Shown: piece by piece, positions 1-9,363 of the stretch
How the letters are laid out: each line of letters begins with the position of its first letter
Numbering within the stretch: the stretch's first letter is position 1
Assembly: GCA_013376985.1 (NCBI GenBank)
Contig: JACABB010000024.1
Coordinates: 1-64,000, forward strand
Length of the DNA: 64,000 bases
Source: Bacteroidales bacterium
GTDB taxonomy: Bacteria > Bacteroidota > Bacteroidia > Bacteroidales > Tenuifilaceae
Reading direction: 5' to 3'
Notes under the pieces: generated by a model
Told to the model about the DNA's origin: nothing
What the model saw: the letters and a program-made list of their open reading frames with translations, nothing else
The model's database searches: none
Translations under genes and position numbers: made by a program

Positions 1-77
1 CATTAGGGAGCATGGTCCAAAAAAAACCATTAAAAATGTCCATTATACCAAAATTTCTCAAAAAGGAAACTAACAAG

Positions 78-115
78 AAGAGGATGTCTCAAAAATCCGA
101 GACACCCTCTTTTTA
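78..115. terminator. Terminator-like hairpin, GAGGATG family
   Basis: Arms of 13 nt (78-90 and 99-111) pair with one mismatch and are followed by a T run. The stem-loop resembles the one at 33181-33217 (shared GAGGATG, TCAAAAAT and CCTCTTTT blocks). No gene is seen between base 1 and it, so it presumably ends a gene left of the window. Bases 116-265 show nothing I can name. Confidence 0.6.
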
Positions 116-265
116 TATTGTAAACACACGCTGTATATTAATTTAGGGCTTTTATGTACAATTCTCAAAATTGTTTTTCACAATGCAACAAAAAACAACT
201 ATACTGCTAACTATTAATTAAAAAATAAATAACTTATTGATTTTCAATAGATTTAATATAGCAAA

Positions 266-937
266 TTAGTTATCTATTTTTAATTCCCAAGCACCAGGTT
301 GTGTTATTTCAAATTCAAGTTTACGATCGAAAAGAATCGACTTCAATTGATTCCAACTTTTAAAAGTTATTTTGCACGTAAAAGGAAACCCAATGCCTCT
401 ATACCCATATGATGAACCATTTGAAAACTCTGTACCTGAACTTGCAGATATACTGAAATCTTCTACCGTCTGCGACACTCCATTCATTGTTATTTTAATA
501 ATTATTGAATTTCCATCACCCGTTCTAACAAAACTTGTAGAATTTATATTTGTTTTTTGAATTACCTTTGGCAAAATAGGCTTGGGTCCAACATATTTAT
601 CATCCTTCCAAATCCCATCTTGAATTATCTCCTTTCCATTTTCAGTGAATGTATATTTCCCTTCACCATTCTTAACGCCCATCTCCCAGCCACCATTGTA
701 AATGGCACCTGATGACCAAATATATTTCCCATACCCATTCGGATAACCCTTCTTAAAGGAACCCTCATAACTATCAACTCCTTTTGCAGTTCCCTTACCA
801 TGTGCAAGCCCCTTTTTACAACCTCCGCTATAAACACCTTGTAGATTTTTAACCAACACCTTACAAGAATCTTGTGCTTGGAGCAAATTAATAGAAGTAA
901 TTAGGATAATCACAAGCATTAAATTAATTGTTTTCAT
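266..937 (-). CDS. Secreted MORN-repeat protein
   Basis: 223 residues. The N-terminus is a signal peptide (hydrophobic LMLVIILITSINLLQA, cleavage near residue 21), so the product is exported. Residues about 36-110 hold at least three MORN-type repeats of the form Y.G....G..NG.G.Y.., a fold usually found as a scaffold or membrane-associated beta-hairpin array. The remaining C-terminal half, ending in a hydrophilic beta-rich stretch, is not recognised. The gene stands alone, divergent from the FISUMP gene at 1133 with a 195-bp AT-rich gap between them. Role unknown. Confidence 0.75.
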   Translation of the reverse strand: MKTINLMLVIILITSINLLQAQDSCKVLVKNLQGVYSGGCKKGLAHGKGTAKGVDSYEGSFKKGYPNGYGKYIWSSGAIYNGGWEMGVKNGEGKYTFTENGKEIIQDGIWKDDKYVGPKPILPKVIQKTNINSTSFVRTGDGNSIIIKITMNGVSQTVEDFSISASSGTEFSNGSSYGYRGIGFPFTCKITFKSWNQLKSILFDRKLEFEITQPGAWELKIDN

Positions 938-1132
938 ATGCTTTTAAATTTAATGTTAAAGAATATTCAAAAATAAAAAAATATAAACTGATTATTAGGT
1001 TATTATACATATATTTGACTATAGCAAAAGATTGTAAATAAATTAATACTTTAAATAAAAACCACCATTAAGCCGAAAAACTACAAAAAATCGCTAATAC
1101 AGGTTTCTAATTTTGAATTTAAAAAACTTATT

Positions 1133-1927
1133 ATGGGAAAACTTCCTGTTACAGTTTTGTTAACACTGCTACCAATACTTCTTTTCTCTCAAAATAATAA
1201 TCATAAATTTATCTCACAAGATGAGAAAGAATTAAATAGCACTCAAATTTTAAACAAAACGAGAGAGAAGAACAATTATTCTAATATTTCAAACCAAAGG
1301 ACAAACAAACCATCAAATAATGAATATGATACAATAATCGATATCGATAAAAACAAGTATAAAACAGTTCAAATTGGCAATCAATTATGGATGGCTGAAA
1401 ACCTTAAAGTTATACATTATCAGGACGGTAGTGAAATAAATTTAGTTACTGACAATAAAATTTGGGCTAATTTAAAAGCGGGTGCATATTGCTGGTATAA
1501 TAACGATAGCATTCATAAAAATTTGTATGGAGCCATTTATAATTTTTACGCTATATGTAATTTGCATAATCTTTGCCCAATGGGTTGGCATGTACCTACA
1601 GATACAGAATGGGAGATTGCAGTTAATTTTTTAGGAGGAAAGAATATTGCTGGAGGGAAACTTAAAGAAATAGGTTTGCTCCACTGGAAAAATCCAAATA
1701 TTTGCGCAAATAACAGTACAGGATTCACTGCTCTTCCAGGAGGTTATAGAATTGGGAATAGTGGTAGTTTTTATGATTTCGGCAGCGTGGGTTTCTGGTG
1801 GAGTTCAACAGAATACAACTCAGAATACGCCTATCTTAGATATATTAACAACAATAACTCAAGTCTAAAGAAGAACTTTTATGTAAAAAGATTTGGATTT
1901 TCAGTCCGATGCATAAAAGATAATTGA
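1133..1927 (+). CDS. FISUMP-domain secreted protein
   Basis: 264 residues. A signal peptide (VTVLLTLLPILLFS) is followed by a low-complexity Asn/Lys/Ser linker to about residue 70. From about residue 80 to the end it matches the Fibrobacter succinogenes major paralogous domain: IGNQLWMAENLKV, YGAIYNFYA, CPMGWHVPTDTEWE, GFTALPGGYR and a final SVRCIKD. The family is abundant in Bacteroidota and Fibrobacterota surface proteins; its biochemical function is not established. No C-terminal sorting domain follows. A TAnnTTTG-like element (1010-1017) lies upstream but lacks a good -33 partner. Confidence 0.8.
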   Translation: MGKLPVTVLLTLLPILLFSQNNNHKFISQDEKELNSTQILNKTREKNNYSNISNQRTNKPSNNEYDTIIDIDKNKYKTVQIGNQLWMAENLKVIHYQDGSEINLVTDNKIWANLKAGAYCWYNNDSIHKNLYGAIYNFYAICNLHNLCPMGWHVPTDTEWEIAVNFLGGKNIAGGKLKEIGLLHWKNPNICANNSTGFTALPGGYRIGNSGSFYDFGSVGFWWSSTEYNSEYAYLRYINNNNSSLKKNFYVKRFGFSVRCIKDN

Positions 1928-1955
1928 TCATCAAGCAATAATTTTATCCAAACTA

Positions 1956-2720
1956 TTAAACATACTCCCTTCTTCTAAACTCAGAACAAACTATTGAAGT
2001 AGCCATAGCTACATTTAACGATTCAACCGTACTACGATTAGCTGCAAAACTAGGAATATGAATTCTATTGGTAATTAATTTTTCAACTTCAGGACTTATG
2101 CCATTACCTTCATTTCCCATTACAATAATTCCTTTTGAACTTAGAATATCTGAATAAATATTATTCCCTACCATAAATGTTCCGAATATCGGCAAATTAT
2201 TATTCCTCTTTAAATCTACTAGGACCTCGATTAGGTTACAATAGATAACTTTCACCCTTGAGATGGCTCCCATGCACGATTGAACTACTTTAGGTGAATA
2301 TACATCTACAGTTTCATTTGAACAAAGAATAGAATCTATTCCAAACCAATCAGCTAAACGAATTATAGTACCCATATTACCCGGATCTTGTATACCATCA
2401 AGTGCAAGCGACAGTGTATTTGAAAAATCTATTTCAACAGCATTGTAATCAGGTATACTAACTAATGCAAGCACTTTCGATGGAGACGATAATCCGCTAA
2501 TCTTTTTCATCTCATCAGCAGTCACATCAAACTTATTTGGAATCATTTTTTTTAATTTTGACTCCCAATCAAAAGTGTGGTAAATTGATTCTACTTTTAA
2601 TACAGAGTTTAGAATATCTTCAACCAATCTTTCTCCTTCAGCAATAAATAACCCTTTTTCATTACGATATTTTTTGACTCGCAACGAATTAACTAACTTG
2701 ATTGTGCTTTTACTTAACAT
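1956..2720 (-). CDS. SpoU/TrmH-family RNA 2'-O-methyltransferase
   Basis: 254 residues. It should transfer methyl from S-adenosylmethionine to a 2'-OH of rRNA or tRNA. An N-terminal substrate-binding domain (residues 1-95, with the typical GLFIAEGERLVED) precedes the knotted SPOUT domain. All three SpoU motifs are visible: N115..R121 in NMGTIIR, MGNEGNGIS at 201-209 and STVESLNVAMATSI at 230-243. The target nucleotide cannot be told from sequence. It is divergent from tamL, a neighbourhood I recall as common in this phylum. Confidence 0.88.
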   Translation of the reverse strand: MLSKSTIKLVNSLRVKKYRNEKGLFIAEGERLVEDILNSVLKVESIYHTFDWESKLKKMIPNKFDVTADEMKKISGLSSPSKVLALVSIPDYNAVEIDFSNTLSLALDGIQDPGNMGTIIRLADWFGIDSILCSNETVDVYSPKVVQSCMGAISRVKVIYCNLIEVLVDLKRNNNLPIFGTFMVGNNIYSDILSSKGIIVMGNEGNGISPEVEKLITNRIHIPSFAANRSTVESLNVAMATSIVCSEFRRREYV

Positions 2721-2910
2721 ATAAAGGATTTAAATAATATCGCTAAATTAAATTTTCCAAAGGATTATATAGCATGCTTTTACACCCAAATGGATATTTA
2801 TATATATTTTGTTTACAAATCATCATCTAATTTACTTAAAACAACATATAAGATTGAAAACCTTTTTCTATCTTTCACATGCTTTTATTTTGAATTTTTT
2901 GGCTTTAAAA

Positions 2911-5313
2911 ATGAAACTTTGCTCTATAAAATTTAATCGAAATTTTTTTTTCAAAAGACCTCTTCCCGCATTAGCCCTATTCGTTATTCTTTTCTCCTCC
3001 TGCAACATCACACGCAATGTACCTGAAGGTAAATATCTTTTAAATAAAACAACAATAAAATCGGAATCCAAGGACATCCCCGCAGGGGATTTAGAGGTTT
3101 ACTTACGCCAAAAACCAAATAAAAGAATAGTTGGTTTTCGCTTTCACCTCCGAGTTTATAACACAGCAAGTCCACATAAATATAAAGGATTAAGCAAATG
3201 GCTTAAAACTATAGGAGAAGAACCAATTATTCTTGACACATTCCTTACAACCCAAGGGCGAAAAAACATCAAATTATATTTGCAAAGCAAAGGTTACTAC
3301 CAATCTATTGTGAAAGATACAATTATCTTCAAAGGGAAAAAAGCCGATGTGACTTACTCAATTGATACAAAAGCCCCTTATATAATTGGAAAAATAAAAT
3401 ATGTAATTGAAGATACATCCATTTATCGTTTAGTACTTAAAGATTCGCTTAATTCATTGGTTGGCAAAGGAAAAAGGCTTGACATGGATTTATTACAAGA
3501 AGAGAGAACTAGAATTCAGAATTATCTACAAAACTCTGGTTATTACTTTTTTACCAAAGAATACATTACTTTTACTGCCGACACATCTGTGGGAAATCAT
3601 CAGGTACATCTACTCCTAAATGTAAAAAACGGATTTAAATTCTCTGAAACAGGTGATAAAAAACCTTTGAAATTTCTAAAATACAAAATCAACAAGGTGT
3701 TTTTATATCCCAATTACGATGTTCGCAAACTAATCTCCTTACAAAACACAAATTTGATTGACACTGTGATTTACAACAGTATTAACTTCGTTTTCCTCTC
3801 TAATCCTGGAATTGACTTCAAAGTAGTTGATCAACTTAATTTGATTCGTCCTAATGACTATTATTCGGACGAAATTGTAAAAAAAACACAAAACAACCTA
3901 AACTCGTTGAGGCTCTTTAGGATGGTTAATATCTTTTTTAACGAGGTAATTGCTGACACCACAAAGAAAAACAAGGTAGATGATTTTTTATTTTTCAACG
4001 ATAATGTTACCAAAGATTCAATATCCTATGGTTTATTGAATTGCTACATCCAATTAACAACTCACACTCTTCAAAGTTATCAAGTTGAATTTGTTGGGAC
4101 TAATACTTCTGGAGCCTTAGGTGCTGAGGGAAATTTAAACTATCAGCATAAAAACCTTTTTAAAGGTGCAGAGATTTTTGATGTAAAATTAAGAGGATTA
4201 GTTGAGACAGTCCAAAAAACAAATAATTTAACAAATTTTGATTTTAAATATTCTATCGAACTTGGAGGATCTATAGGCTTGAGTACTCCAAAATTCCTAA
4301 GTCCTTTTGCAAATAAAGAATTCATTCAAAAACATAGCCCACGAACTCAAATAACTACATCGTACAATTTTCAAAGAAGACCCGATTATACTAGAACAAT
4401 TGCGAGTTTACTCTTTGGCTATAACTGGAGAAATTCGAAATATCTAACACACACAATTAACCCTGTTGAATTGAGCGTAATCAATATAACCAACTTAAGT
4501 GATACATTAAAAAAGCAAATTGCTGGAAAATTTCTTGAAAACAGCTATAAAAATCAAATTATCACCCTTTCAAGTTATAGTTTTACATATAATAACCAAA
4601 ATCTTCAAAAGAGTTCTAGTTACACTTATCTTCGACTTAACGTGGAATCATCTGGGAATATCCTTTCTGCCATTTACTCAAAATACGGGACTAAGTCCAA
4701 TGATAGCACATATCACATATTAAGCACAAGTTTCTCTCAGTATTTACGTTCCGACATAAATATTACTTATCATCAAGTCATTGATAATAATAACACCTTT
4801 GTTTATAGACTATTTGCAGGTGTTGGATATCCTTACGGAAACTCAAAAGCACTTCCCTTTGATAAAAAATATTTTGCAGGTGGTGCAAATAGCATTCGAG
4901 CTTGGAGTGCCAGAAGTCTTGGTCCTGGTTCCGTTAAAGCTGGAAGCTCCAACTATTTTAACCAAACAGGGGATATAAAAATTGAAGCCAATATTGAATA
5001 TCGCTATAAAATATTTTGGCAATTGGAAGGTGCATTATTTCTTGATGCCGGTAATATCTGGGCATTTAAAGATGAAAATGACAAAGCAATTTTCAAACCA
5101 AAAGAATTCTATAATCAAATAGCCCTTGGAACTGGCACCGGTTTTAGGGCAAATCTTGGTTTCCTTACCATAAGATTCGATTTCGGTTTACGGCTATACG
5201 ATCCTGCTATTCCAAATAATAATCCAAATATTCAAAAGTGGGTTTTTATGCGTAAGAACCGATTTACTAATCAAGATTGGGCATTCAATTTTGGTATAGG
5301 TTACCCATTCTAG
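2911..5313 (+). CDS. tamL: TamL-type BamA/TamA-family outer membrane lipoprotein
   Basis: I start at 2911 rather than the earlier in-frame ATG at 2809, because this gives a lipoprotein signal: MKLCSIKFNRN.. with lipobox LFSSC and acylated Cys31. The body (about 800 residues) has POTRA-like segments followed by a C-terminal 16-strand-type barrel (Omp85 surface antigen region); the conserved block KYFAGGANSIRAWSARSLGPG near residue 655 (counted from 2911) is the typical Omp85 barrel motif. In Bacteroidota, TamL replaces TamA as partner of TamB in outer membrane protein assembly; no tamB is in the window. Confidence 0.88.
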   Translation: MKLCSIKFNRNFFFKRPLPALALFVILFSSCNITRNVPEGKYLLNKTTIKSESKDIPAGDLEVYLRQKPNKRIVGFRFHLRVYNTASPHKYKGLSKWLKTIGEEPIILDTFLTTQGRKNIKLYLQSKGYYQSIVKDTIIFKGKKADVTYSIDTKAPYIIGKIKYVIEDTSIYRLVLKDSLNSLVGKGKRLDMDLLQEERTRIQNYLQNSGYYFFTKEYITFTADTSVGNHQVHLLLNVKNGFKFSETGDKKPLKFLKYKINKVFLYPNYDVRKLISLQNTNLIDTVIYNSINFVFLSNPGIDFKVVDQLNLIRPNDYYSDEIVKKTQNNLNSLRLFRMVNIFFNEVIADTTKKNKVDDFLFFNDNVTKDSISYGLLNCYIQLTTHTLQSYQVEFVGTNTSGALGAEGNLNYQHKNLFKGAEIFDVKLRGLVETVQKTNNLTNFDFKYSIELGGSIGLSTPKFLSPFANKEFIQKHSPRTQITTSYNFQRRPDYTRTIASLLFGYNWRNSKYLTHTINPVELSVINITNLSDTLKKQIAGKFLENSYKNQIITLSSYSFTYNNQNLQKSSSYTYLRLNVESSGNILSAIYSKYGTKSNDSTYHILSTSFSQYLRSDINITYHQVIDNNNTFVYRLFAGVGYPYGNSKALPFDKKYFAGGANSIRAWSARSLGPGSVKAGSSNYFNQTGDIKIEANIEYRYKIFWQLEGALFLDAGNIWAFKDENDKAIFKPKEFYNQIALGTGTGFRANLGFLTIRFDFGLRLYDPAIPNNNPNIQKWVFMRKNRFTNQDWAFNFGIGYPF

Positions 5314-5331
5314 ATTCATTTTTTTAGAATT

Positions 5332-5365
5332 TTTGGTTTTTCATTAAAATAATTTTGTAGGTTTG
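5332..5365 (+). promoter_or_regulatory. Candidate promoter of the aldolase gene
   Basis: TTTG at 5332-5335 and TAGGTTTG at 5358-5365 with 22 nt between, within the loose range for the Bacteroidota -33/-7 pair. A second TAnnTTTG (5350-5357) overlaps with a poorer spacing. Leader would be about 20 nt. Confidence 0.4.
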
Positions 5366-5393
5366 TTTTAAGGATAAATTTTAAATTAAACAT

Positions 5394-6452
5394 ATGACTT
5401 ACGATAAGATTGTTGAATTACTCGGGAACAAATCAAAGTATTTGCTCGAACACAAATGCAATTCAATTGACAAAGAACATCTCCATCTTCCAGGACCTAA
5501 TTTTTTAGATAATGTAGTATCAAATTCAAATCGTTCAATTAAAACTATTTGTAGTCTTCAATCTATGTTTAATCATGGAAGGCTAGCTGGCAGCGGTTAT
5601 TTATCAATACTTCCAGTCGATCAAGGAATTGAACACTCCGCAGGTGCATCATTTGCTCCAAATCCAATATATTTTGATCCTGAGAACATAGTTAAACTGG
5701 CAATAGAAGGGGGCGCTAATGCTGTTGCATCAACCTTTGGCGTTCTTGCATCTGTATCCCGCAAATACGCCCATAAGATACCCTTCATTGTCAAAATCAA
5801 CCACAATGAGCTTCTTTCCTTTCCGACCAAATATGATCAAATAATGTTTGGATCGGTTGAAGAGGCTTGGAATCTTGGTGCCATTGCAGTTGGGGCAACT
5901 ATTTATTTTGGCTCAGAAGAATCTACACGCCAAATTATTGAAGTTGCTCAAGCATTTGAGCATGCACATAAACTTGGTATGGCAACTGTTTTATGGTGTT
6001 ACCTTCGCAACAATGGCTTTAAAAAGGATGGTATTGATTACCATACAGCATCCGATTTAACTGGGCAGGCAAACCATTTGGGTGTTACAATTCAGGCTGA
6101 TATTATTAAGCAAAAATTACCAGAGAACAATGGAGGCTATAAAGCCATCAATTTTGGAAAAACGCATGAAAAGGTATACACCCAATTAACTACAGAACAC
6201 CCAATAGATTTAACCAGATACCAAGTGATTAACTGCTACAATGGTCGTTCGGGATTAATTAATTCAGGTGGTGCCTCTAGCGGGGCAAGTGATTTAGCCG
6301 AAGCGGTTTCAACAGCAGTTATTAATAAGAGAGCTGGTGGTACGGGATTAATAAGTGGTCGTAAAGCCTTTCAACGACCTATGAATGATGGTATTAAAAT
6401 ATTAAATGCGATTCAGGATGTTTACCTTTGCAAAGAGATAGAGATCGCATAG
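5394..6452 (+). CDS. fbaB: Class I fructose-bisphosphate aldolase (FbaB/DhnA type)
   Basis: 352 residues, the length of the E. coli FbaB family. It cleaves fructose 1,6-bisphosphate to dihydroxyacetone phosphate and glyceraldehyde 3-phosphate through a lysine Schiff base, in the cytoplasm. Family blocks are present: [58 protein letters not shown] and the phosphate-binding [20 protein letters not shown] followed by [15 protein letters not shown]. Single gene with its own weak promoter candidate and a hairpin behind it. Confidence 0.93.
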   Translation: MTYDKIVELLGNKSKYLLEHKCNSIDKEHLHLPGPNFLDNVVSNSNRSIKTICSLQSMFNHGRLAGSGYLSILPVDQGIEHSAGASFAPNPIYFDPENIVKLAIEGGANAVASTFGVLASVSRKYAHKIPFIVKINHNELLSFPTKYDQIMFGSVEEAWNLGAIAVGATIYFGSEESTRQIIEVAQAFEHAHKLGMATVLWCYLRNNGFKKDGIDYHTASDLTGQANHLGVTIQADIIKQKLPENNGGYKAINFGKTHEKVYTQLTTEHPIDLTRYQVINCYNGRSGLINSGGASSGASDLAEAVSTAVINKRAGGTGLISGRKAFQRPMNDGIKILNAIQDVYLCKEIEIA

Positions 6453-6468
6453 AAAATTTTTAAAATAT

Positions 6469-6492
6469 AGACCGGGGTTACCCGGTCTTATT
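6469..6492 (+). terminator. Terminator of fbaB
   Basis: Perfect 8-bp stem (AGACCGGG / CCCGGTCT, 6469-6476 and 6481-6488) with a 4-nt loop, 17 nt behind the fbaB stop. The following T run is weak. Confidence 0.6.
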
Positions 6493-6594
6493 GGTCTTAT
6501 TTCGATCATTTTCTCTGCATCTTAAAGTTATAATTGATCCAATTAAAAATCACACTAACTCAAATCAAAAATTTTATAGAAAATTCATTAAGAA

Positions 6595-7521
6595 ATGCCC
6601 CCTAAATTGTCAGGAACAAAAGATTTCTTAACATTTTCAAAAGGAGAGAGAAATGGAATAATTATTCTAATAATTCTTATTCTGATACTACTATTCTCTC
6701 CCATGTTTTATAAATCTTTCGTAAATCCAATTCCCAGCAAAAATCAGAAATTTTACACTCAGGCTGACAGCTTCTTTTTAACGTTAAAAGCAAAACCAGA
6801 AGATGTAACAAAAAAGGTTAATCCCATCGAAAACGAAGAAATTAAAACTAATGCATCGCATAGTTACTTCTTTTTTGACCCCAACAAGGTAACCGTTGAT
6901 GAAATGGTTCAATTAGGCTTGTCAATAAAGCAAGCGAATGTAATTGATAAATATAGGTGTAAGGGAGGGCTGTTTCACACTCCAAAAGATTTCTCAAAAA
7001 TATATGTAATAGATTCATCAATCTACAAGAAACTAAAACCTTGGATAAAAATTAATGAGTTTTCCCTTGAATTAAAATCAAAAATAAAGAATGATTCCTT
7101 GCATAAGAGCGAAGAGACACCCATAATCGTAGAATTAAACGCCGCAGACACCCTTGAATTAGCCAAAATAAAGGGCATTGGAAAAGTTTTTGCAAGAAGA
7201 ATTATTGCTTATCGTAACTTACTAGGTGGGTATGTAAACATAAATCAACTCAACGAAGTTTATGGAATTAAATCCGAATTAGTTAACTCAATATCCTCAC
7301 AAATCACCATCGATTCAACAAAAATCAAACTGATTAACCTCAATCTTATTTCGTTCGAAGACATCAAAAAACATCCGTACATATCAGAATACCAAGCAAA
7401 AGCAATTATTTACTATAGAAGCAAGGTGGGTAACATTAAAAAAATCCATGAGTTGTTAGAAAATAAAATTCTACCCGCTGATAAGTATAGAAATGCCAGA
7501 AGTTACTTAACAACCTATTAA
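6595..7521 (+). CDS. Helix-hairpin-helix (ComEA-like) DNA-binding protein
   Basis: 308 residues. One N-terminal membrane segment (about residues 20-42, IIILIILILILLFSP) anchors it with the C-terminal part outside the cytoplasm. Three helix-hairpin-helix modules follow: near residues 95-150 (LGLSIKQANVIDKYR), 180-240 (ELNAADTLELAKIKGIGKVFARRIIAYR) and 245-305. The ELNAAD..L..I.GIG..A..I pattern is that of ComEA, the DNA receptor of natural transformation, and of related HhH proteins common in Bacteroidota. No other competence gene is nearby, so a role in DNA uptake is only a possibility. Confidence 0.8.
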   Translation: MPPKLSGTKDFLTFSKGERNGIIILIILILILLFSPMFYKSFVNPIPSKNQKFYTQADSFFLTLKAKPEDVTKKVNPIENEEIKTNASHSYFFFDPNKVTVDEMVQLGLSIKQANVIDKYRCKGGLFHTPKDFSKIYVIDSSIYKKLKPWIKINEFSLELKSKIKNDSLHKSEETPIIVELNAADTLELAKIKGIGKVFARRIIAYRNLLGGYVNINQLNEVYGIKSELVNSISSQITIDSTKIKLINLNLISFEDIKKHPYISEYQAKAIIYYRSKVGNIKKIHELLENKILPADKYRNARSYLTTY

Positions 7522-7609
7522 AAGAACTTTAATGTCCTTTTTATTTTCCTATTAAAAACTCAACAAAAACAACTAATAAAACTGAAAGCAAAAAAAAATG
7601 CAAATTACT

Positions 7610-7640
7610 TTTGATTTATATTTGATAAAGTGTAATTTTG
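7610..7640 (+). promoter_or_regulatory. Promoter of rpsU
   Basis: TTTG at 7610-7613, 19-nt spacer, TAATTTTG at 7633-7640: a full match to the Bacteroidota sigma-A (sigma-ABfr) pair. Start of transcription would fall near 7646, giving a leader of about 16 nt before the ATG at 7662. Confidence 0.75.
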
Positions 7641-7661
7641 CGGCTCATAAATTCAAACAAT

Positions 7662-7853
7662 ATGATCGTAGTACCTATAAAAGAAGGCGAAAACATTGAA
7701 AGAGCGCTAAAGAAGTTTAAGAGAAAATTCGAGAAAACTGGAATTATGAAAGAACTTCGTTCACGTCAAGCATTTACAAAACCCTCAATTAATAAGAGGG
7801 AAGCTGTAAAGAAAGCCATTTACATTCAGAAAATCCAGCAGAAAGAAGAATAA
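7662..7853 (+). CDS. rpsU: 30S ribosomal protein S21
   Basis: 63 residues from the ATG at 7662 (MIVVPIKEGENIERALKKFK), the conserved S21 start; an upstream in-frame start at 7638 lies inside the promoter and is rejected. Basic, helix-rich, length typical. S21 binds the platform of the small subunit near the 16S 3' end and is involved in initiation. Own promoter upstream and own terminator downstream, so it can be expressed apart from xerC. Confidence 0.95.
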   Translation: MIVVPIKEGENIERALKKFKRKFEKTGIMKELRSRQAFTKPSINKREAVKKAIYIQKIQQKEE

Positions 7854-7878
7854 TATTCATCTTTTTTGGATGCAACTT

Positions 7879-7904
7879 TCAGGCATTTTTGCCTGATTTT
7901 TTTT
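7879..7904 (+). terminator. Intrinsic terminator after rpsU
   Basis: Perfect 7-bp stem (TCAGGCA / TGCCTGA) with TTTT loop, followed by eight T residues. Confidence 0.85.
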
Positions 7905-7945
7905 GGGCTTTTAAAAGCTAAATCACTATATTGCATTCAAAGATT

Positions 7946-8827
7946 ATGCTGGCTTCTTTCCTAAAATATCTAAAAGTCGAAAAAGGTTATTCTGCTCATA
8001 CCGTTAGGTCTTATGGCGATGATGTGAGACAGTTTTTATTTTATTGTGGTTTAGATCCTGAAATGGACCACCCATGGAAACTTACCCATAGGCAAGTTAG
8101 GTATTGGCTATCATCAATTATTTCACAAGGACTTACCCCCCGTTCAGCAAATCGGAAACTATCATCACTAAGAGCATTCTATCGTTATATGCTTCGCGAG
8201 GGCATTGTGAAAACCAACCCACTCATACGTATAACGCCTCCTAAATCGGGCAAACGCTTACCAACATTCGTGGGTCAAAGTGAAATGAATTCACTTTTAG
8301 AGCCAGAACATTTCAAAGATGATTATATTGGGGCTAGAAACAGATTAATACTTGGTTTGCTCTATTATACTGGCATACGTTTGTCAGAGGTTGTTGGCAT
8401 GACAGTCGACAAAATCGATTTTTCGTCTCATTCATTAAAAGTAATAGGCAAGGGTAATAAAGAACGAATATTACCCATACATCCCGAACTAGAAAAATTA
8501 ATTTCCCTATATTTATCCATGAGAGATGAGATTAATTTAAACAAGGTTGAGAAATCTTTGTTTTTAACAGAAAAGGGTAAACCAATTTATCCAAAACTAG
8601 TATACAGAATTGTAAAAAGCAATCTATCAAAAGTTACAACACTCGAAAAAAAAAGCCCACACGTTCTTCGACATACTTTTGCAACTCATCTATTAAATAA
8701 TGGAGCTGAATTGAATGCGATAAAAGAACTTCTAGGACATGCTAACTTAAGCGCAACACAAGTCTACACTCACAGTTCTTTTGAAAAATTAAAGAAGGTA
8801 TATAAACAAGCTCATCCAAGAGCTTAA
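7946..8827 (+). CDS. xerC: Tyrosine recombinase XerC/XerD
   Basis: 293 residues from the ATG at 7946; a TTG five codons earlier is possible. The N-terminal SAM-like core-binding domain (1-90) and C-terminal catalytic domain carry the complete active site: R145 (TGIRLSEV), K169/K172 (GKGNKER), H239-R242 (HVLRHTFATH), H265 (LLGHANL) and nucleophile Y274. Acts at dif to resolve chromosome dimers. The position between rpsU and hpf is a housekeeping one, so this is not a phage or transposon integrase. Assignment as XerC rather than XerD rests on context. Confidence 0.9.
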   Translation: MLASFLKYLKVEKGYSAHTVRSYGDDVRQFLFYCGLDPEMDHPWKLTHRQVRYWLSSIISQGLTPRSANRKLSSLRAFYRYMLREGIVKTNPLIRITPPKSGKRLPTFVGQSEMNSLLEPEHFKDDYIGARNRLILGLLYYTGIRLSEVVGMTVDKIDFSSHSLKVIGKGNKERILPIHPELEKLISLYLSMRDEINLNKVEKSLFLTEKGKPIYPKLVYRIVKSNLSKVTTLEKKSPHVLRHTFATHLLNNGAELNAIKELLGHANLSATQVYTHSSFEKLKKVYKQAHPRA

Positions 8828-8833
8828 ATTGAT

Positions 8834-8842
8834 AAAGGAGGA
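8834..8842 (+). promoter_or_regulatory. Strong Shine-Dalgarno of hpf
   Basis: AAAGGAGGA placed 6 nt before the hpf ATG. Most genes in the window lack any such sequence, so this one stands out and fixes the start. Confidence 0.7.
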
Positions 8843-8848
8843 TTAAAT

Positions 8849-9145
8849 ATGAATGTAAAAATCCAATCGATCAAGTTCAATGCTGACAAGAAGCTGATCG
8901 ACTTCATTAACCAAAAAGTTAATAAGCTTGAACGGTATTTTGATAACATTATTGACGCCGATGTATATCTAAGAGCTGAAAATCCACAAGAAATTACAAA
9001 TAAGATTGTGGAAATTAGGTTAAATGTCCCTGGAGCAGATCTGTTTGCTCATAAACAAAGTACAACTTTTGAAGAAGCCATAGACGAATGCGTTGGGGCG
9101 TTAAAAATTCAAATTAAGAAGCATAAAGAGAAATTAAAGAAGTAA
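8849..9145 (+). CDS. hpf: Ribosome hibernation promoting factor, short form
   Basis: 98 residues, the single-domain HPF/YfiA (RaiA) fold: MNVKIQSIKFNADKKLIDFI.., central AENPQEITNKIVEIRLNVPG and a basic C-terminus (KIQIKKHKEKLKK). Binds the 30S decoding region and dimerises or inactivates ribosomes in stationary phase. No long C-terminal extension is present. Follows xerC by 21 nt with the strong Shine-Dalgarno noted, in a conserved position just before the tRNA-tuf operon. Confidence 0.9.
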   Translation: MNVKIQSIKFNADKKLIDFINQKVNKLERYFDNIIDADVYLRAENPQEITNKIVEIRLNVPGADLFAHKQSTTFEEAIDECVGALKIQIKKHKEKLKK

Positions 9146-9182
9146 TTATTTTCATTAACTACTATATTATAAGTAGTTTATC

Positions 9183-9244
9183 AAGCCTTTTTTCCTAGCG
9201 TAATTTTAAAAAAGACAGATAATAAAGACTAGGAAAAAGGGCTT
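9183..9244 (+). terminator. Long inverted repeat between hpf and the tRNA operon
   Basis: Arms of 16 nt (9183-9198 AAGCCTTTTTTCCTAG; 9229-9244) pair completely if one G-T is allowed, around a 30-nt loop, followed by a T-rich stretch. Likely a terminator for hpf transcripts or a leader structure; it lies just upstream of the tuf operon promoter. Confidence 0.5.
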
Positions 9245-9277
9245 TATATTTTTATAGGAAAAAAATATTGAATTTAT

Positions 9278-9308
9278 TTTGCGTATAAATAAAATATATA
9301 TACATTTG
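9278..9308 (+). promoter_or_regulatory. Promoter of the tRNA-tuf-secE-nusG-ribosomal operon
   Basis: TTTG at 9278-9281, exact 19-nt spacer, TACATTTG at 9301-9308: consensus Bacteroidota promoter. Transcription would begin near 9314, about 50 nt before the first tRNA. Confidence 0.75.
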
Positions 9309-9363
9309 CCCTCCGATTTTGAGGGGTATATATAACCTGAGAAGTTGACGTTCTATGCAAATT

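Noticed and set aside
2809..2910. N-terminal extension of tamL from an earlier ATG
   Set aside because: It would bury the lipoprotein signal peptide 34 residues inside the protein; the ATG at 2911 gives a normal lipobox.
7946..8827. Integrase of a genomic island ending at the nearby tRNAs
   Set aside because: The recombinase lies between rpsU and hpf in a housekeeping order, and no tRNA 3'-end duplication is seen.
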